From contig JALCCG010000124.1 of assembly GCA_023212695.1 (NCBI GenBank), positions 1 to 59,466 on the forward strand: DNA of 59,466 bases, in the 5' to 3' direction. Shown here piece by piece: positions 45,235 through 54,357 of the stretch (positions are counted from its first letter, which is position 1; each line of letters opens with the position of its first letter). This DNA comes from Sporisorium sorghi (taxonomy: Eukaryota > Basidiomycota > Ustilaginomycetes > Ustilaginales > Ustilaginaceae). Both the position numbers and the translations under genes were made by a program. The notes beneath the pieces were generated by a model, which saw nothing but the letters and a program-made list of their open reading frames with translations, did no database searches and was not told the DNA's origin.

Positions 45235-46105
45235 TGATCTGACCTCCTTCTATTAAATAGGAGAAAAACTTTTGCAGCGGCAAGCCGTCAATGACAATCC
45301 CGAGTTTGTTGGCTTGCATGCGGTCAGCCTCATGGATAGTCCCGTATATAGCCGTTATGGAGCCCTTGCCATAAGATTCTTTATAGATCACATGCCGCTT
45401 CTTCGTAAATTGCTCCACTTGCTCCTGATTCCCTGTCAACAGATGGGAGTTAGCGCGGATGTGATCGACATCGTCATGCAGTAAAATGGAGCCGGAATCC
45501 ATAATGTAGACCCTCTCAACGACAGTAGCAATCTCATCGATCAGATGGGTCGAGAGGAGGATGGTCCGGGGATGATTGGCATAATCCTCAACCAGAACGC
45601 GATAAAATTTTTCTCGCATAAGCACATCCAGTCCAAGCACCGGTTCATCAAATACCGTAATGGGTGCGCGGCTGGCAAGGCCGATAATATTTCCAACCAG
45701 GGATTCCATGCCCCGTGAGAGCTGACGGATTTTTTGGTCAGGGTTCAGCTTGAATGTCTTCAGCAGGCTCTGGGCATAGTCCCAGTTCCAATTCTCATGA
45801 AAGGCTGATGCAAGTCGCAATACTTCAATAACCTTTGCTCCGCCGAAGAATAAATTTTTCTCTCTTACATAACAGATGCCCCTCGGGGTTTCTCCCCGTT
45901 TCAGCGTTGCGCCCGAGATCTGGATGCTGCCATAGTCGGGAAAGGCTCCGCCGGTCATCATGTTGAGCAGCGTGGTCTTTCCGGCACCGTTCGGGCCAAG
46001 GAGACCGTAGATGGTATTCTCCTCTAAATGCAGTTCCAAATTTCGGACTGCCTCCGTACTCCCGTAACGCTTGCCCAGGTTGGAGCATGTAAGTAATGCG
46101 CCCAT
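45227..46105 (-). CDS. ABC transporter ATP-binding protein
   Basis: A 292-residue exporter-type ATPase. Walker A LLGPNGAGKTTLLN, signature LSRGMESLVGNIIGLA (a variant of LSGGQ), Walker B ITVFDEPVLGLD and switch His in LLSTHLIDEIA. ATG 46114 abuts the ribosome binding site, so ATG 46105 is used. Follows the GntR gene. Confidence 0.9.
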   Translation of the reverse strand: MGALLTCSNLGKRYGSTEAVRNLELHLEENTIYGLLGPNGAGKTTLLNMMTGGAFPDYGSIQISGATLKRGETPRGICYVREKNLFFGGAKVIEVLRLASAFHENWNWDYAQSLLKTFKLNPDQKIRQLSRGMESLVGNIIGLASRAPITVFDEPVLGLDVLMREKFYRVLVEDYANHPRTILLSTHLIDEIATVVERVYIMDSGSILLHDDVDHIRANSHLLTGNQEQVEQFTKKRHVIYKESYGKGSITAIYGTIHEADRMQANKLGIVIDGLPLQKFFSYLIEGGQIIE

Positions 46106-46110
46106 TTTGC

Positions 46111-46479
46111 TCATCTCCTATTCCTCTGTTTGATCATTTCAATAACATCCTCGGTGGTCAGCTCAAGCTTTTCCGCTTCGTCCAGCAGTTTCAATACAAG
46201 CTCGTTGTAGAATCGATCCTGCCGTTTCGTTAATATGATGGATTTGGCATCCGCTGCAACAAACATGCCCAGCCCCCTTTTCTTATACAAAATTCCTTCA
46301 TTGACAAGCAGGGCAATGCCTTTTACAGCTGTGGCGGGATTGACCTGAAAAGTACTCGCGAACTGCGACATCGAGATAATCTGATCATCTGTTTGGTAAG
46401 TCCCGTTTAATATGTCATCTTCAATTATGTCTGCGATTTGCTGAAAAATCGGCTGCCCTTCGTCAAACCTCGAATTCAT
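46111..46479 (-). CDS. GntR-family regulator, YtrA type
   Basis: A 122-residue repressor. N-terminal winged HTH (IEDDILNGTYQTDDQIISMS, QFASTFQVNPATAVKGIALL, KKRGLGMFV) and a short C-terminal helix instead of an effector domain, as in the YtrA subfamily. First gene of the ABC operon. A palindrome over its own promoter is the likely operator. Confidence 0.9.
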   Translation of the reverse strand: MNSRFDEGQPIFQQIADIIEDDILNGTYQTDDQIISMSQFASTFQVNPATAVKGIALLVNEGILYKKRGLGMFVAADAKSIILTKRQDRFYNELVLKLLDEAEKLELTTEDVIEMIKQRNRR

Positions 46480-46494
46480 GATATCACCCTGTCG

Positions 46495-46516
46495 GTATGT
46501 TAGTCTTGTAACATAC
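46495..46516 (-). promoter_or_regulatory. Operator for the GntR repressor
   Basis: Perfect 8-bp arms GTATGTTA (46495-46502)/TAACATAC (46509-46516) with a 6-nt centre, overlapping the -10 box and lying 16 nt before the GntR start. Symmetric site of the type bound by GntR dimers. Confidence 0.8.
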
Positions 46517-46544
46517 TATAATACCAGGTGGAAGAATGTGTCAA
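46515..46544 (-). promoter_or_regulatory. Promoter of the GntR-ABC operon
   Basis: On the minus strand a perfect TTGACA (46544-46539), an 18-nt spacer and TATAGT (46520-46515). Strong constitutive type, suited to repression by the overlapping operator. Confidence 0.8.
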
Positions 46545-46546
46545 CT

Positions 46547-46580
46547 AAAAAAAGAAAAAACAGACCATAATGGGCCTGTT
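46547..46580 (-). terminator. Second tandem terminator of the two-component operon
   Basis: Minus strand: stem AACAGGCC/GGTCTGTT (46580-46573 with 46566-46559), loop of 6, then a long T-rich tail. It backs up the terminator at 46596-46624 and shields the GntR promoter. Confidence 0.8.
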
Positions 46581-46595
46581 TGTACTGTGAATCTC

Positions 46596-46624
46596 AAAAA
46601 ACCCCCGTCTTATAAAGACGAGGG
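46596..46624 (-). terminator. Terminator of the yvfRSTU-like operon
   Basis: Minus strand: 8-bp stem (46624-46617 with 46609-46602, one wobble), 7-nt loop, six Ts. It lies 29 bp after the response regulator gene. Confidence 0.88.
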
Positions 46625-46652
46625 TAAATGCTTTATCAAAGCAGCCAAGACG

Positions 46653-47264
46653 CTATATCCAGCCCTTCTCTTCCGCCATCGTGATGGCCTCGATCCGGTT
46701 CTTGGCATTCAGCTTGCTTAATATTTCGGACATGTAGTTGCGGACGGTCCCGTAGGACAAGTGCAGCTTCGAGGCGATATCATTAGAGCTGTTTCCGTCT
46801 GCAGCCAGCCGCAGCACCTCCCGTTCGCGTTCGGTTAACGGATTGGCGCCTGCGCTTGATAACGTCCCGAAGACCAGCTCAGGGGAAACCTCCCGGCGCC
46901 CCTCCATCACCCGGCGGATGGCTTCTGCCAGTCGCTCACTGGGTTCATCCTTCAGCAAGTATCCCTGAACCCCCGCCTGTACGGCCCGCTCAAAATAACC
47001 GGGTCTTGCAAACGTGGTGAGAATGATCACCCGGCTTGAATAACCGCGCTGCTTCACTTCCTCCGCCACTTCAAGGCCGCTGCGCACGGGCATTTCGATA
47101 TCCAGCAGGCATACATCGGGTTTGTGCGCTGCAATCAGAGACAGTGCTTCAGCACCGTCGCCCGCTTGGCCAATCACTTCAATATCGTCTTCGAAGTCAA
47201 GCAAAGAAGCCAGAGCGCCGCGAAGCATTCGCTGATCCTCGGCTATCAGTACTTTGATGCTCAT
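46653..47264 (-). CDS. NarL-type response regulator, YvfU-like
   Basis: A 203-residue regulator. Receiver Asp55 in LLDIEMPVRSG, Lys in YLLKDEPS, and a LuxR-type HTH (LTEREREVLRLAADGNSSND, IASKLHLSYGTVRNYMSEIL). AGGAGG lies before ATG 47264. The gene overlaps the 3' end of the kinase gene by 68 bp in another frame. Operon order ATPase-permease-kinase-regulator equals yvfRSTU of B. subtilis. Confidence 0.92.
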   Translation of the reverse strand: MSIKVLIAEDQRMLRGALASLLDFEDDIEVIGQAGDGAEALSLIAAHKPDVCLLDIEMPVRSGLEVAEEVKQRGYSSRVIILTTFARPGYFERAVQAGVQGYLLKDEPSERLAEAIRRVMEGRREVSPELVFGTLSSAGANPLTEREREVLRLAADGNSSNDIASKLHLSYGTVRNYMSEILSKLNAKNRIEAITMAEEKGWI

Positions 47265-48408
47265 GGGATGTGTCCTCCTTCCGGTTCTTGATGACAATGG
47301 GAACGCGTATGTTTAATATCGTGCCTTGTTGTTCGGAGCTCGCTTCGACGGTACCCCCAATGAGGGCCAGCCTCTCGGCCATGCCCTTCAGGCCATTGCT
47401 GTCCGAAGCGGGGCTGCCCTGTTCCTTGCCTGCAAGACCGATCCCGTTGTCAGCCACCATAATACGCCATTCATTGTTCAGCGATTCGATAACGATCCGG
47501 CACTGGCTTGCCTGACTGTGCTTGACCACATTGGTTACCGCCTCCCGCAAGCAGAGGCTAAGGATATTGTGAGCAAGGTCGGATATTCCCTCCAGCTTCG
47601 GATTGCCCGTGCAGATCAGCTGGATATCTGCGCTCTCCAGTATGATCCGGGCCTCCTGTAGTTCCTCGGGCAGGGTAGCGGTTCGCATATCAGATACCAG
47701 CTCACGGACTTGACGCAGCGCGGCACGCGAGGTGTTCTGAATCTCCCTGGCTTCGAGCTGGGCCTTCCCGGGATCCTTTACGACGAGTTTCTCCACAAGC
47801 TGGCTTTTCAATGTGATAAGTGACAGCGTATGCCCTAGCGTATCGTGGAGATCTCTCGCGATGCGCATTCGCTCCTCGCCCTTAATCAGGTTGCGAATCT
47901 GCTCGTTTGCTTGCGCGAGCTCCTGCTCCAGCCTCTGCCGCCTGCTCAGGGAACGGAATCCTGTCGGAGATATGAGCATGATCAGGAAGAACGGCAGCAT
48001 GATCATAAAATCCATCGGGGCCATGGTTCGGACATGAAGGGCAAGCGGAATCGCCTCGACGATGAAGAACAGGATCATGGCCTGCGTGAATTTACGATGA
48101 TCGGCATACCAGCCGATGAAATTAGCCGTGAAGAAGCCCATATACATATAGGTTGGATGATACCAGACAGACAGGATGAAGATAATGGACATCTGGAGGA
48201 CGAGCCAGTACATGAATTGCTTTTTGCCCTCCAGAAAATAAAGCTGGCGGTATGTGACAAGAAACAACGCCAGCAGCGGAAATCCTATCCATTGCCTTAA
48301 GGCATCCGCCTGGAACATGTTAAAGAACGGCATTAGCATATAGATGAGCCACATATATGGAAAGAATCCCATATGACGCGGAAATATTTCAAACCGGAAG
48401 CGTTTCAT
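47197..48408 (-). CDS. DesK-type sensor histidine kinase, YvfT-like
   Basis: A 403-residue kinase. About five to six helices fill residues 15-165, then a HisKA_3 dimerisation segment RIARDLHDTLGHTLSLI with the phosphorylated His, and a HATPase (LREAVTNVVKHSQ, DNGIGL, GLKGMAERLALIGG). The last 25 or so residues (after RVPIVIKNRKE) are read from DNA shared with the regulator gene and look random. Pairs with the overlapping regulator and the ABC genes upstream. Confidence 0.92.
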   Translation of the reverse strand: MKRFRFEIFPRHMGFFPYMWLIYMLMPFFNMFQADALRQWIGFPLLALFLVTYRQLYFLEGKKQFMYWLVLQMSIIFILSVWYHPTYMYMGFFTANFIGWYADHRKFTQAMILFFIVEAIPLALHVRTMAPMDFMIMLPFFLIMLISPTGFRSLSRRQRLEQELAQANEQIRNLIKGEERMRIARDLHDTLGHTLSLITLKSQLVEKLVVKDPGKAQLEAREIQNTSRAALRQVRELVSDMRTATLPEELQEARIILESADIQLICTGNPKLEGISDLAHNILSLCLREAVTNVVKHSQASQCRIVIESLNNEWRIMVADNGIGLAGKEQGSPASDSNGLKGMAERLALIGGTVEASSEQQGTILNIRVPIVIKNRKEDTSHEHQSTDSRGSANASRRSGFFA

Positions 48409-48424
48409 CCCATCACCTTATCCT

Positions 48425-49171
48425 TCAGTCGGCTTGTTGTTTTTTACGGATATAGGTGGATATTACCATAAATACAGCCAAATAAGCTGCTAAAATAATG
48501 AAATTATCCAGCCCCGGCGCTTCTCCGCGCACGATTGACCAGGCACCGCCGCCAAAATGGTAGGACGGCATCCATTTGCCAATGGCTTGCATGATGGAAG
48601 GCATTGCATCGATTGGGAACCACATCCCGCCCGTAATAGCAAGCCCCAAGTAGATGCCGTTGCTGACGCCGCTTGCCGTATCCACGCGTTTCATGGAGCC
48701 AATCAAGGTGCCGATAGCTAGGAATGGAACGGACGCGATCAGAATCCAGAGACCGCTGAGCACCCACTGCCAGAAGGAGAGGGACACCCCGTTCATCAGG
48801 TAACCGGCAACAAAAATTACGACGATGCAAAGCAGATGCATGACGGTTTGCACAAACATTTTACCGAAGAAATATACGCTGCCGGGAAGCGGCGTCACCC
48901 GCATGTAGATGGCCCAGCCCTGAACTCTCTCCTGAACGAGGCGAATGCCGAGTGACATGATAGCGGTGCCCATGACACTGAAGGATGCCATGGACATGAG
49001 ATAATGCGCCTGCCATTGTCCGGCATCGTCCGCTCCCGTATTGACCACCCGGGTGAAGATGAAATAGAACAGTATGGGCATCGCAAGCGACCAGAAAATA
49101 TAATACGGATTACGTACCATGCGCAGCAGCTCCATTCGGCACTGCAAGATAATCAGTTTCCAGGTTGTCAT
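48425..49171 (-). CDS. ABC-2 type permease, YvfS-like
   Basis: A 248-residue permease with six helices. The N-terminal RNPYYIFWSLAMPILFYFIF is typical of ABC-2 exporters. Starts 2 nt after the ATPase stop, with GAGGAGG inside that gene. Substrate unknown. Confidence 0.88.
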   Translation of the reverse strand: MTTWKLIILQCRMELLRMVRNPYYIFWSLAMPILFYFIFTRVVNTGADDAGQWQAHYLMSMASFSVMGTAIMSLGIRLVQERVQGWAIYMRVTPLPGSVYFFGKMFVQTVMHLLCIVVIFVAGYLMNGVSLSFWQWVLSGLWILIASVPFLAIGTLIGSMKRVDTASGVSNGIYLGLAITGGMWFPIDAMPSIMQAIGKWMPSYHFGGGAWSIVRGEAPGLDNFIILAAYLAVFMVISTYIRKKQQAD

Positions 49172-49173
49172 GT

Positions 49174-50097
49174 TTATACGGCCTCCTCTTGACTCGTCGT
49201 TAATTGGTCGAAGGCTTCGTCCAGGCTTCCCTGATCGATGCGCATATCGCGCACGGCAAGCCCCGTGCGGAACAGAGCCGCAAGCGCTGTGTCCGTATCG
49301 TCGGTGACGGCGTGCAGCCTGCCGTCTTGCTCATATACATCCGTTACACCCGGCACCTCATGAAGCAGCTCCTTGACCTGCCGGTGGTCCGCATCCACGA
49401 TAAAGGATACCGAGCGGCGGGTCAGCTTGGATTTGATGGCTTCCGGCGTACCGTCTGCAACCACCTGACCTTGATGGAACAGCAGAATCCGGTCAGCCAT
49501 ATCGTCTGCCTCTTGCAGATAATGGGTGGTGAACAGAATGGTCTTGCCCTGGCTCGCGAGCTTGCGCACCGTCTGCCAGAATAACCGGCGTGCCGATGTA
49601 TCCAGCCCGACGGTAGGCTCATCGAAGAATAGCAGCTCGGGATTGCCAGCAATGGCCAGCGCAAAGCTGAGCTTGCGCTTCTGGCCGCCGGACATTTTGA
49701 CGGCCCATTTGTTAAGCTCCTCGGATGTGAGCCCGCTAAGTAAGGCGATGTCTTGCAGCGACAGCGGATTGGGATAATAGCCGCGAATGAGATTAATGAT
49801 CTCACGCGTGCGGAGTCCGTCCATAACGCTGACCTCCTGGAGCATGGCGCCGAGCCTCTCTCGAACCTTGAGGTCCTTCGGGCTTCGGCCGAACAGGAGA
49901 ACTTCACCTTCGCTCGCGTCTTTCAGTCCGAGCATCATGGAAATAGCGGTAGATTTCCCTGCTCCGTTGGGCCCGAGAATCGCGGTGACGGATCCTTTTT
50001 CTATAGCAAATGACACTTGGTTGACGGCTTTTTTGCTTCCGAACATCTTGGTAACCTTCCGCAGTTCTGCAACTGGCTCACCGATGAATTCTGGCAT
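49174..50097 (-). CDS. ABC transporter ATP-binding protein, YvfR-like
   Basis: A 307-residue exporter ATPase. Walker A ILGPNGAGKSTAISM, signature MSGGQKRKLSFALAIAG, Walker B LLFFDEPTVGLD, switch His LFTTHYLQEADDMADRI, and a C-terminal regulatory region as in DrrA/YvfR. The frame opens further upstream, but ATG 50097 has a GAGAGGG ribosome binding site. First gene of the operon. Confidence 0.92.
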   Translation of the reverse strand: MPEFIGEPVAELRKVTKMFGSKKAVNQVSFAIEKGSVTAILGPNGAGKSTAISMMLGLKDASEGEVLLFGRSPKDLKVRERLGAMLQEVSVMDGLRTREIINLIRGYYPNPLSLQDIALLSGLTSEELNKWAVKMSGGQKRKLSFALAIAGNPELLFFDEPTVGLDTSARRLFWQTVRKLASQGKTILFTTHYLQEADDMADRILLFHQGQVVADGTPEAIKSKLTRRSVSFIVDADHRQVKELLHEVPGVTDVYEQDGRLHAVTDDTDTALAALFRTGLAVRDMRIDQGSLDEAFDQLTTSQEEAV

Positions 50098-50409
50098 GGT
50101 ATCGCACCCTCTCGTATCGAAATGATCTGAATTCATCATACGAAAGAGAAGAAACACCCGTTAGTACAGGATGTCATCACTTCGAAGTGACTTTTGTCAT
50201 GTTGGTTTCGACCTAAGGTGAGAGGAAGTAGGATTATGAACAAATGAGGGCGATTTGGAGGAGGTTTGTATCCGCTTACATATGCGTGAATAAAGGCTTG
50301 CTTCCGGTTTTCCATCCCTTGGTCTTCTCTTGACCGGAGCAGTGCCTTCAATTATAGTGGGTACAGTAGGAGCAATCTATAATATAGAAGGAAAAAGGTG
50401 GCTTGAAAC
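50098..50409. other. Divergent intergenic region with a candidate operator
   Basis: About 310 bp between yvfR-like (-) and glucokinase (+). It holds the palindrome at 50177-50190 and a TATAAT (50378-50383) 27 nt before the glucokinase ATG, with no good -35. No small gene was found. Confidence 0.6.
50177..50190. promoter_or_regulatory. 14-bp perfect palindrome, candidate operator
   Basis: TCACTTCGAAGTGA lies 80 nt before the YvfR-like start. The size and symmetry suit a NarL/LuxR-type dimer, so the YvfU-like regulator is the natural candidate to bind it. Confidence 0.5.
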
Positions 50410-51360
50410 ATGTCTGAGAACATCTACGTCGGTGTCGATCTAGGCGGTACAGCGATTAAAGTTGGAATATGCAATGAAGAAGGGCATCTTCTGCAGAAGT
50501 ATGAGGGACCGACGGAAACAGCCAAAGGCGTTGACACGGTTATTGACAACATTGAGAAATATGTGCGTCACATCGTAGAGGAATCGCCATACAGCTGGGA
50601 TCAACTTGCTGGTGTTGGAGCTGGATTCGCCGGCTTTACGAATATACGTGAAGGCATTATCATTCTGGCACCGAATGTAGGATTTAAAGATGTACCGATT
50701 CGCGCACTGCTTGAAGAGCGTCTCGGCAAGCCTGTCAAAATAGACAACGACGCCAACGTGGCTGCACTGGGCGAAGCCTGGAGCGGTGCAGGTCGCGGCG
50801 TTGAGAACTGCGTATGCTACACGCTTGGAACCGGCGTGGGCGGCGGCATAATTGTAAACGGCAAGATTTATCAAGGCTTCGGCGGCATGGCTGGCGAGCT
50901 TGGTCACATCTCGGTGGTGCCGGATTTGGAAGCGATTCAATGCGGATGCGGCGAAATGGGCTGTCTGGAGACGGTTTCTTCGGCAACGGGTATCATCCGT
51001 ATGGCGAAGGATGCTGTCGAGCGCGGTGACCGAACTTCCCTTGCGCATGTTGAGAACATTGCAGCGAAGGAAGTGTTTGATGCTGCAAAAGCGGGCGATG
51101 AAGTTGCCATTCGCATCGTAAATCGTGCAGCATACTACCTGGGCAAATCGATGGCTGCTGTTGCCGCCGTATTGAACCCGGAAGCCTTTATTATTGGCGG
51201 CGGCGTATCCAATGCCGGCGACATTCTGTTCAATGAGGTTCGCACGGTATTCGCGAAGCTGACACCGGAACCGCTGCAGCGCGGCGTACGCATCGTTCCC
51301 GCTGAGCTTGGCAACGATGCCGGTGTTGTTGGAGCTGCCGGTCTGCATTTACGTTCGTAG
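50410..51360 (+). CDS. glcK: Glucokinase, ROK family
   Basis: A 316-residue ATP-dependent glucokinase. Phosphate-binding GVDLGGTAIKVGI at the N-terminus, catalytic-region DNDANVAALGEAW, and the ROK zinc motif CGCGEMGCLE. AAAGGTGG precedes the ATG. In B. subtilis glcK is elsewhere; here it heads the rapZ-yvcK-whiA group after a 52-bp gap, linking glucose entry with the HprK-Crh system. Confidence 0.95.
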   Translation: MSENIYVGVDLGGTAIKVGICNEEGHLLQKYEGPTETAKGVDTVIDNIEKYVRHIVEESPYSWDQLAGVGAGFAGFTNIREGIIILAPNVGFKDVPIRALLEERLGKPVKIDNDANVAALGEAWSGAGRGVENCVCYTLGTGVGGGIIVNGKIYQGFGGMAGELGHISVVPDLEAIQCGCGEMGCLETVSSATGIIRMAKDAVERGDRTSLAHVENIAAKEVFDAAKAGDEVAIRIVNRAAYYLGKSMAAVAAVLNPEAFIIGGGVSNAGDILFNEVRTVFAKLTPEPLQRGVRIVPAELGNDAGVVGAAGLHLRS

Positions 51361-51412
51361 TATTCATTCACCATACATCGTCTGATTTAAACTCATGAGG
51401 GAGGGAAAGCTG

Positions 51413-52321
51413 ATGCTGGAAGCAGCCAACCGCGGCAGCAACACATCATCCATGGCCACCCTGATCATCATCACGGGGATGTCGGGAGCAGGTAAGACCT
51501 TGGCCGTACAAAGTCTGGAGGATCTTGGATTCTTTTGCGTTGATAACCTGCCCCCGGTGCTCATTCCTAAATTCGCGGAGCTGATCGATCAATCGAAGGG
51601 TAAGATCGGCAAGGTTGCATTGGTCATCGACCTGCGTGGCCGCGAGTTTTTTACCGCTTTATCGGAGTCTCTGAACTACATTAAGGATCATTTCACTATT
51701 CATTGTGAAATTCTGTTCCTGGATGCCACGGATTCCGTGCTCGTTCAGCGCTACAAGGAGAGTCGCCGTCGCCATCCGCTCGCTCCGGAAGGCATGCCGC
51801 TTGACGGTATCCGGTTGGAGCGCAAAATGCTGGATGAGCTGAAGAACTCAGCTACCCAGGTGATTGATACCAGCAACATGAAGCCTGTCCGCTTGAAGGA
51901 GAAGATTATTTCACGCTTTACGCATCTGGAGAGCAGCACGCTATCGGTTAATATCACATCCTTTGGATTCAAATATGGCATTCCGATCGATGCCGATCTG
52001 GTGTTTGATGTTCGTTTTCTGCCCAATCCCCATTATGTTGAGCAATTGCGGCCAAACACAGGTCAAAACAGTGATGTGTATGAATATGTAATGAAGTGGC
52101 CGGAGACGCAAGCTTTTCTGACCAAACTGCTGGATATGCTGCATTTCTTGATCCCTCAGTATCGGAAGGAAGGCAAGAGTCAGGTTATTATCGGCATTGG
52201 CTGTACCGGTGGGAAGCACCGTTCCGTGGCAATTGCTGAATACCTTGGCAAAATGCTCGGGGTCAGCGAAACGGAGACGGTATCGGTGAGCCACCGCGAT
52301 TCTGATCGGGATCGGCATTAA
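51413..52321 (+). CDS. rapZ: RNase adapter / nucleotide-binding protein RapZ (YvcJ)
   Basis: A 302-residue P-loop protein: Walker A ITGMSGAGKTLAV near residue 20, Walker B-like FFCVDNLPPVLIP, and the C-terminal GIGCTGGKHRSVAIAEYL. In E. coli RapZ guides RNase E to sRNAs that control GlmS; in Bacillus YvcJ binds and hydrolyses nucleotides and affects competence. ATG 51395 overlaps GAGGGAGGG; ATG 51413 has a 7-nt spacing. Confidence 0.95.
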   Translation: MLEAANRGSNTSSMATLIIITGMSGAGKTLAVQSLEDLGFFCVDNLPPVLIPKFAELIDQSKGKIGKVALVIDLRGREFFTALSESLNYIKDHFTIHCEILFLDATDSVLVQRYKESRRRHPLAPEGMPLDGIRLERKMLDELKNSATQVIDTSNMKPVRLKEKIISRFTHLESSTLSVNITSFGFKYGIPIDADLVFDVRFLPNPHYVEQLRPNTGQNSDVYEYVMKWPETQAFLTKLLDMLHFLIPQYRKEGKSQVIIGIGCTGGKHRSVAIAEYLGKMLGVSETETVSVSHRDSDRDRH

Positions 52322-52339
52322 TTAAGGGAAGTGATAAAT

Positions 52340-53320
52340 GTGGCTGTGCAAGCTAGAAAGCGCCCCCGCATTGTTGTGATGGGTGGAGGAACCGGGCTGT
52401 CCGTCATGCTTCGGGGACTCAAGGAGAAGCCGCTCGATATTACGGCCATCGTAACAGTCGCTGATGATGGAGGAAGCTCCGGCATACTGCGCAGCGAGTT
52501 ACAGATGCCGCCTCCGGGAGATATCCGTAACGTACTTACAGCACTCGCTGACGTGGAGCCGCTGTTGTCCGATATATTGAAATACCGTTTCAAAACAGGC
52601 TCGGGACTGGCCGGGCACAGCCTCGGCAATCTAATCCTGGCTGCCATGACGGATTTGCACGGAGATTTTGTCACGGCAGTCAAGGAGATGAGCCGGGTTT
52701 TTGTTGTTCGTGGACAGGTGCTCCCCGCAGCGGGTGAAGCCGTGATTCTGCATGCGGAGATGGAGGATGGCACCATTGTGACGGGTGAATCCAAAATCCC
52801 GGAGGCCGGGGGTCGCATTAAGCGGATATCCCTGGAGCCTGAGCATGTCGAGCCGCTGCCGGAGGCATTGGAGGCGATTCAACAGGCCGATGCCATTCTG
52901 ATCGGCCCGGGAAGTCTGTATACCAGTATTTTGCCCAATTTGCTTGTTCCCAAGCTTGCAGAAGCCATTGTATCGTCCGAAGCCATCAAAATGTTTGTGT
53001 GCAATGTGATGACGCAGCCGGGAGAGACGGATAATTATACGGTGAGCGACCACTTGCAGGCCGTTTATGACCATATTGGTCTTCATCTGTTCGATTATGT
53101 TATTGTAAATGATGGAGAAATCCCGCCTCAGGTTCAGGATAAGTATGCCCAGAAGGGTGCAAAGCCCGTGGTACTGGATCGTGACGAGGTGACCAGCCGA
53201 GGATATAAACTCATTGCAGATAAGCTTGTGCTATTTAGAACATACTTAAGGCATGATGCTGACAAGCTGAGCAACCATATTTTTCAGCTGGTGCAGGATT
53301 GGACTACACGAAAGGGGTGA
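52340..53320 (+). CDS. yvcK: YvcK/CofD-like gluconeogenesis and morphogenesis factor
   Basis: A 326-residue protein with [15 protein letters not shown] and [13 protein letters not shown] at the N-terminus and [15 protein letters not shown] in the middle. YvcK binds UDP-sugars and is needed for cell shape on gluconeogenic carbon sources; this fits the nearby malic enzyme theme only loosely. GTG 52331 is too near AAGGGAA; GTG 52340 is used. Confidence 0.95.
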   Translation: MAVQARKRPRIVVMGGGTGLSVMLRGLKEKPLDITAIVTVADDGGSSGILRSELQMPPPGDIRNVLTALADVEPLLSDILKYRFKTGSGLAGHSLGNLILAAMTDLHGDFVTAVKEMSRVFVVRGQVLPAAGEAVILHAEMEDGTIVTGESKIPEAGGRIKRISLEPEHVEPLPEALEAIQQADAILIGPGSLYTSILPNLLVPKLAEAIVSSEAIKMFVCNVMTQPGETDNYTVSDHLQAVYDHIGLHLFDYVIVNDGEIPPQVQDKYAQKGAKPVVLDRDEVTSRGYKLIADKLVLFRTYLRHDADKLSNHIFQLVQDWTTRKG

Positions 53321-53325
53321 ATACC

Positions 53326-54255
53326 TTGTCCTTTGCGGCACAGACGAAGAAAGAACTGACGATGGTCGAAAGCCAGAACTGCTGTGAAAATGCCGAGCTG
53401 TCCGCGCTCATTCGGATGAACGGTTCTGTTCAGCTTTCGAACAAAAAGGTAATCCTGGATATTTCAACGGAAAATGCCGCGATTGCAAGACGTATTTATT
53501 CCTTAATTAAGAAGCATTTCCAGGCGCATACTGAACTTTTGGTGCGTAAAAAAATGCGTTTGAAGAAGAATAACGTATATATCGTTCGTATTCCCGCCCA
53601 GGTTCAGGAAATCCTCAAAGAACTGCGCATTGTATCCGAAGGCTTTCTGTTTCAGTCCCGCATTGATGAGCAGATCGTTCATAAAAACTGTTGTAAGCGG
53701 GCATATCTTCGTGGTGCCTTTATGGCAGGCGGGTCCGTGAACAATCCGGAGGGATCTTCGTACCATCTGGAAATTGCCTCGATGTATGAAGAGCATTGTC
53801 AGTCCCTGGTGGATCTGGCGAATGAGTTTCATCTGAATGCACGCTGCATCGAACGGAAGAAAGGCTTTATCTTCTACATTAAGGAAGGCGAGAAAATCAT
53901 CGAATTTCTGAATTTGATCGGTGCCCATCAGGCGCTGTTCAAGTTCGAGGATGTCCGGATTATGCGGGATATGCGCAACTCGGTCAACCGAATTGTCAAC
54001 TGCGAGACCGCCAACCTGAACAAAACGATTGGTGCTGCCGTTCGTCAGATTGAGAACATCAAGCTGCTCCAAAGGGAATTGGGCCTTGAAAACTTGCCTG
54101 ATAAACTGCGGGAAGTGGCCGAAATCAGGCTGGCTCACCCGGATATGAATCTGAAGGAAGTCGGAGAGCTTCTCAAAGGAACCGTCAGCAAATCAGGGGT
54201 AAATCACCGTCTGCGCAAAATCGATGAAATGGCCGAAAAGATTCGGAATGCATAA
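53326..54255 (+). CDS. whiA: WhiA, DNA-binding sporulation/division regulator
   Basis: A 309-residue protein with a homing-endonuclease-like N-terminal half ([20 protein letters not shown]) and a C-terminal HTH ([20 protein letters not shown]). Essential endonuclease residues are normally lost in WhiA. AAAGGGGTGA, which overlaps the yvcK stop, sits 8 nt before TTG 53326. Confidence 0.96.
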   Translation: MSFAAQTKKELTMVESQNCCENAELSALIRMNGSVQLSNKKVILDISTENAAIARRIYSLIKKHFQAHTELLVRKKMRLKKNNVYIVRIPAQVQEILKELRIVSEGFLFQSRIDEQIVHKNCCKRAYLRGAFMAGGSVNNPEGSSYHLEIASMYEEHCQSLVDLANEFHLNARCIERKKGFIFYIKEGEKIIEFLNLIGAHQALFKFEDVRIMRDMRNSVNRIVNCETANLNKTIGAAVRQIENIKLLQRELGLENLPDKLREVAEIRLAHPDMNLKEVGELLKGTVSKSGVNHRLRKIDEMAEKIRNA

Positions 54256-54288
54256 GATTTTTTTCTTCTAGTGTCCTGTATGGTAAAA

Positions 54289-54297
54289 TGGTATAAT
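54289..54297 (+). promoter_or_regulatory. Extended -10 promoter of the crh gene
   Basis: TGGTATAAT, 60 nt before the crh start and after whiA, allows separate expression of crh. No clear -35 box. Confidence 0.6.
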
Positions 54298-54357
54298 ATT
54301 ATAAAATGTCAATCGCGCTTTCAATGCAGCAGATTTATTAGATAGGGGGTAATTTTC

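Noticed and set aside
50440..51348. A 302-codon minus-strand frame
   Set aside because: Antisense shadow of glucokinase with no family features.
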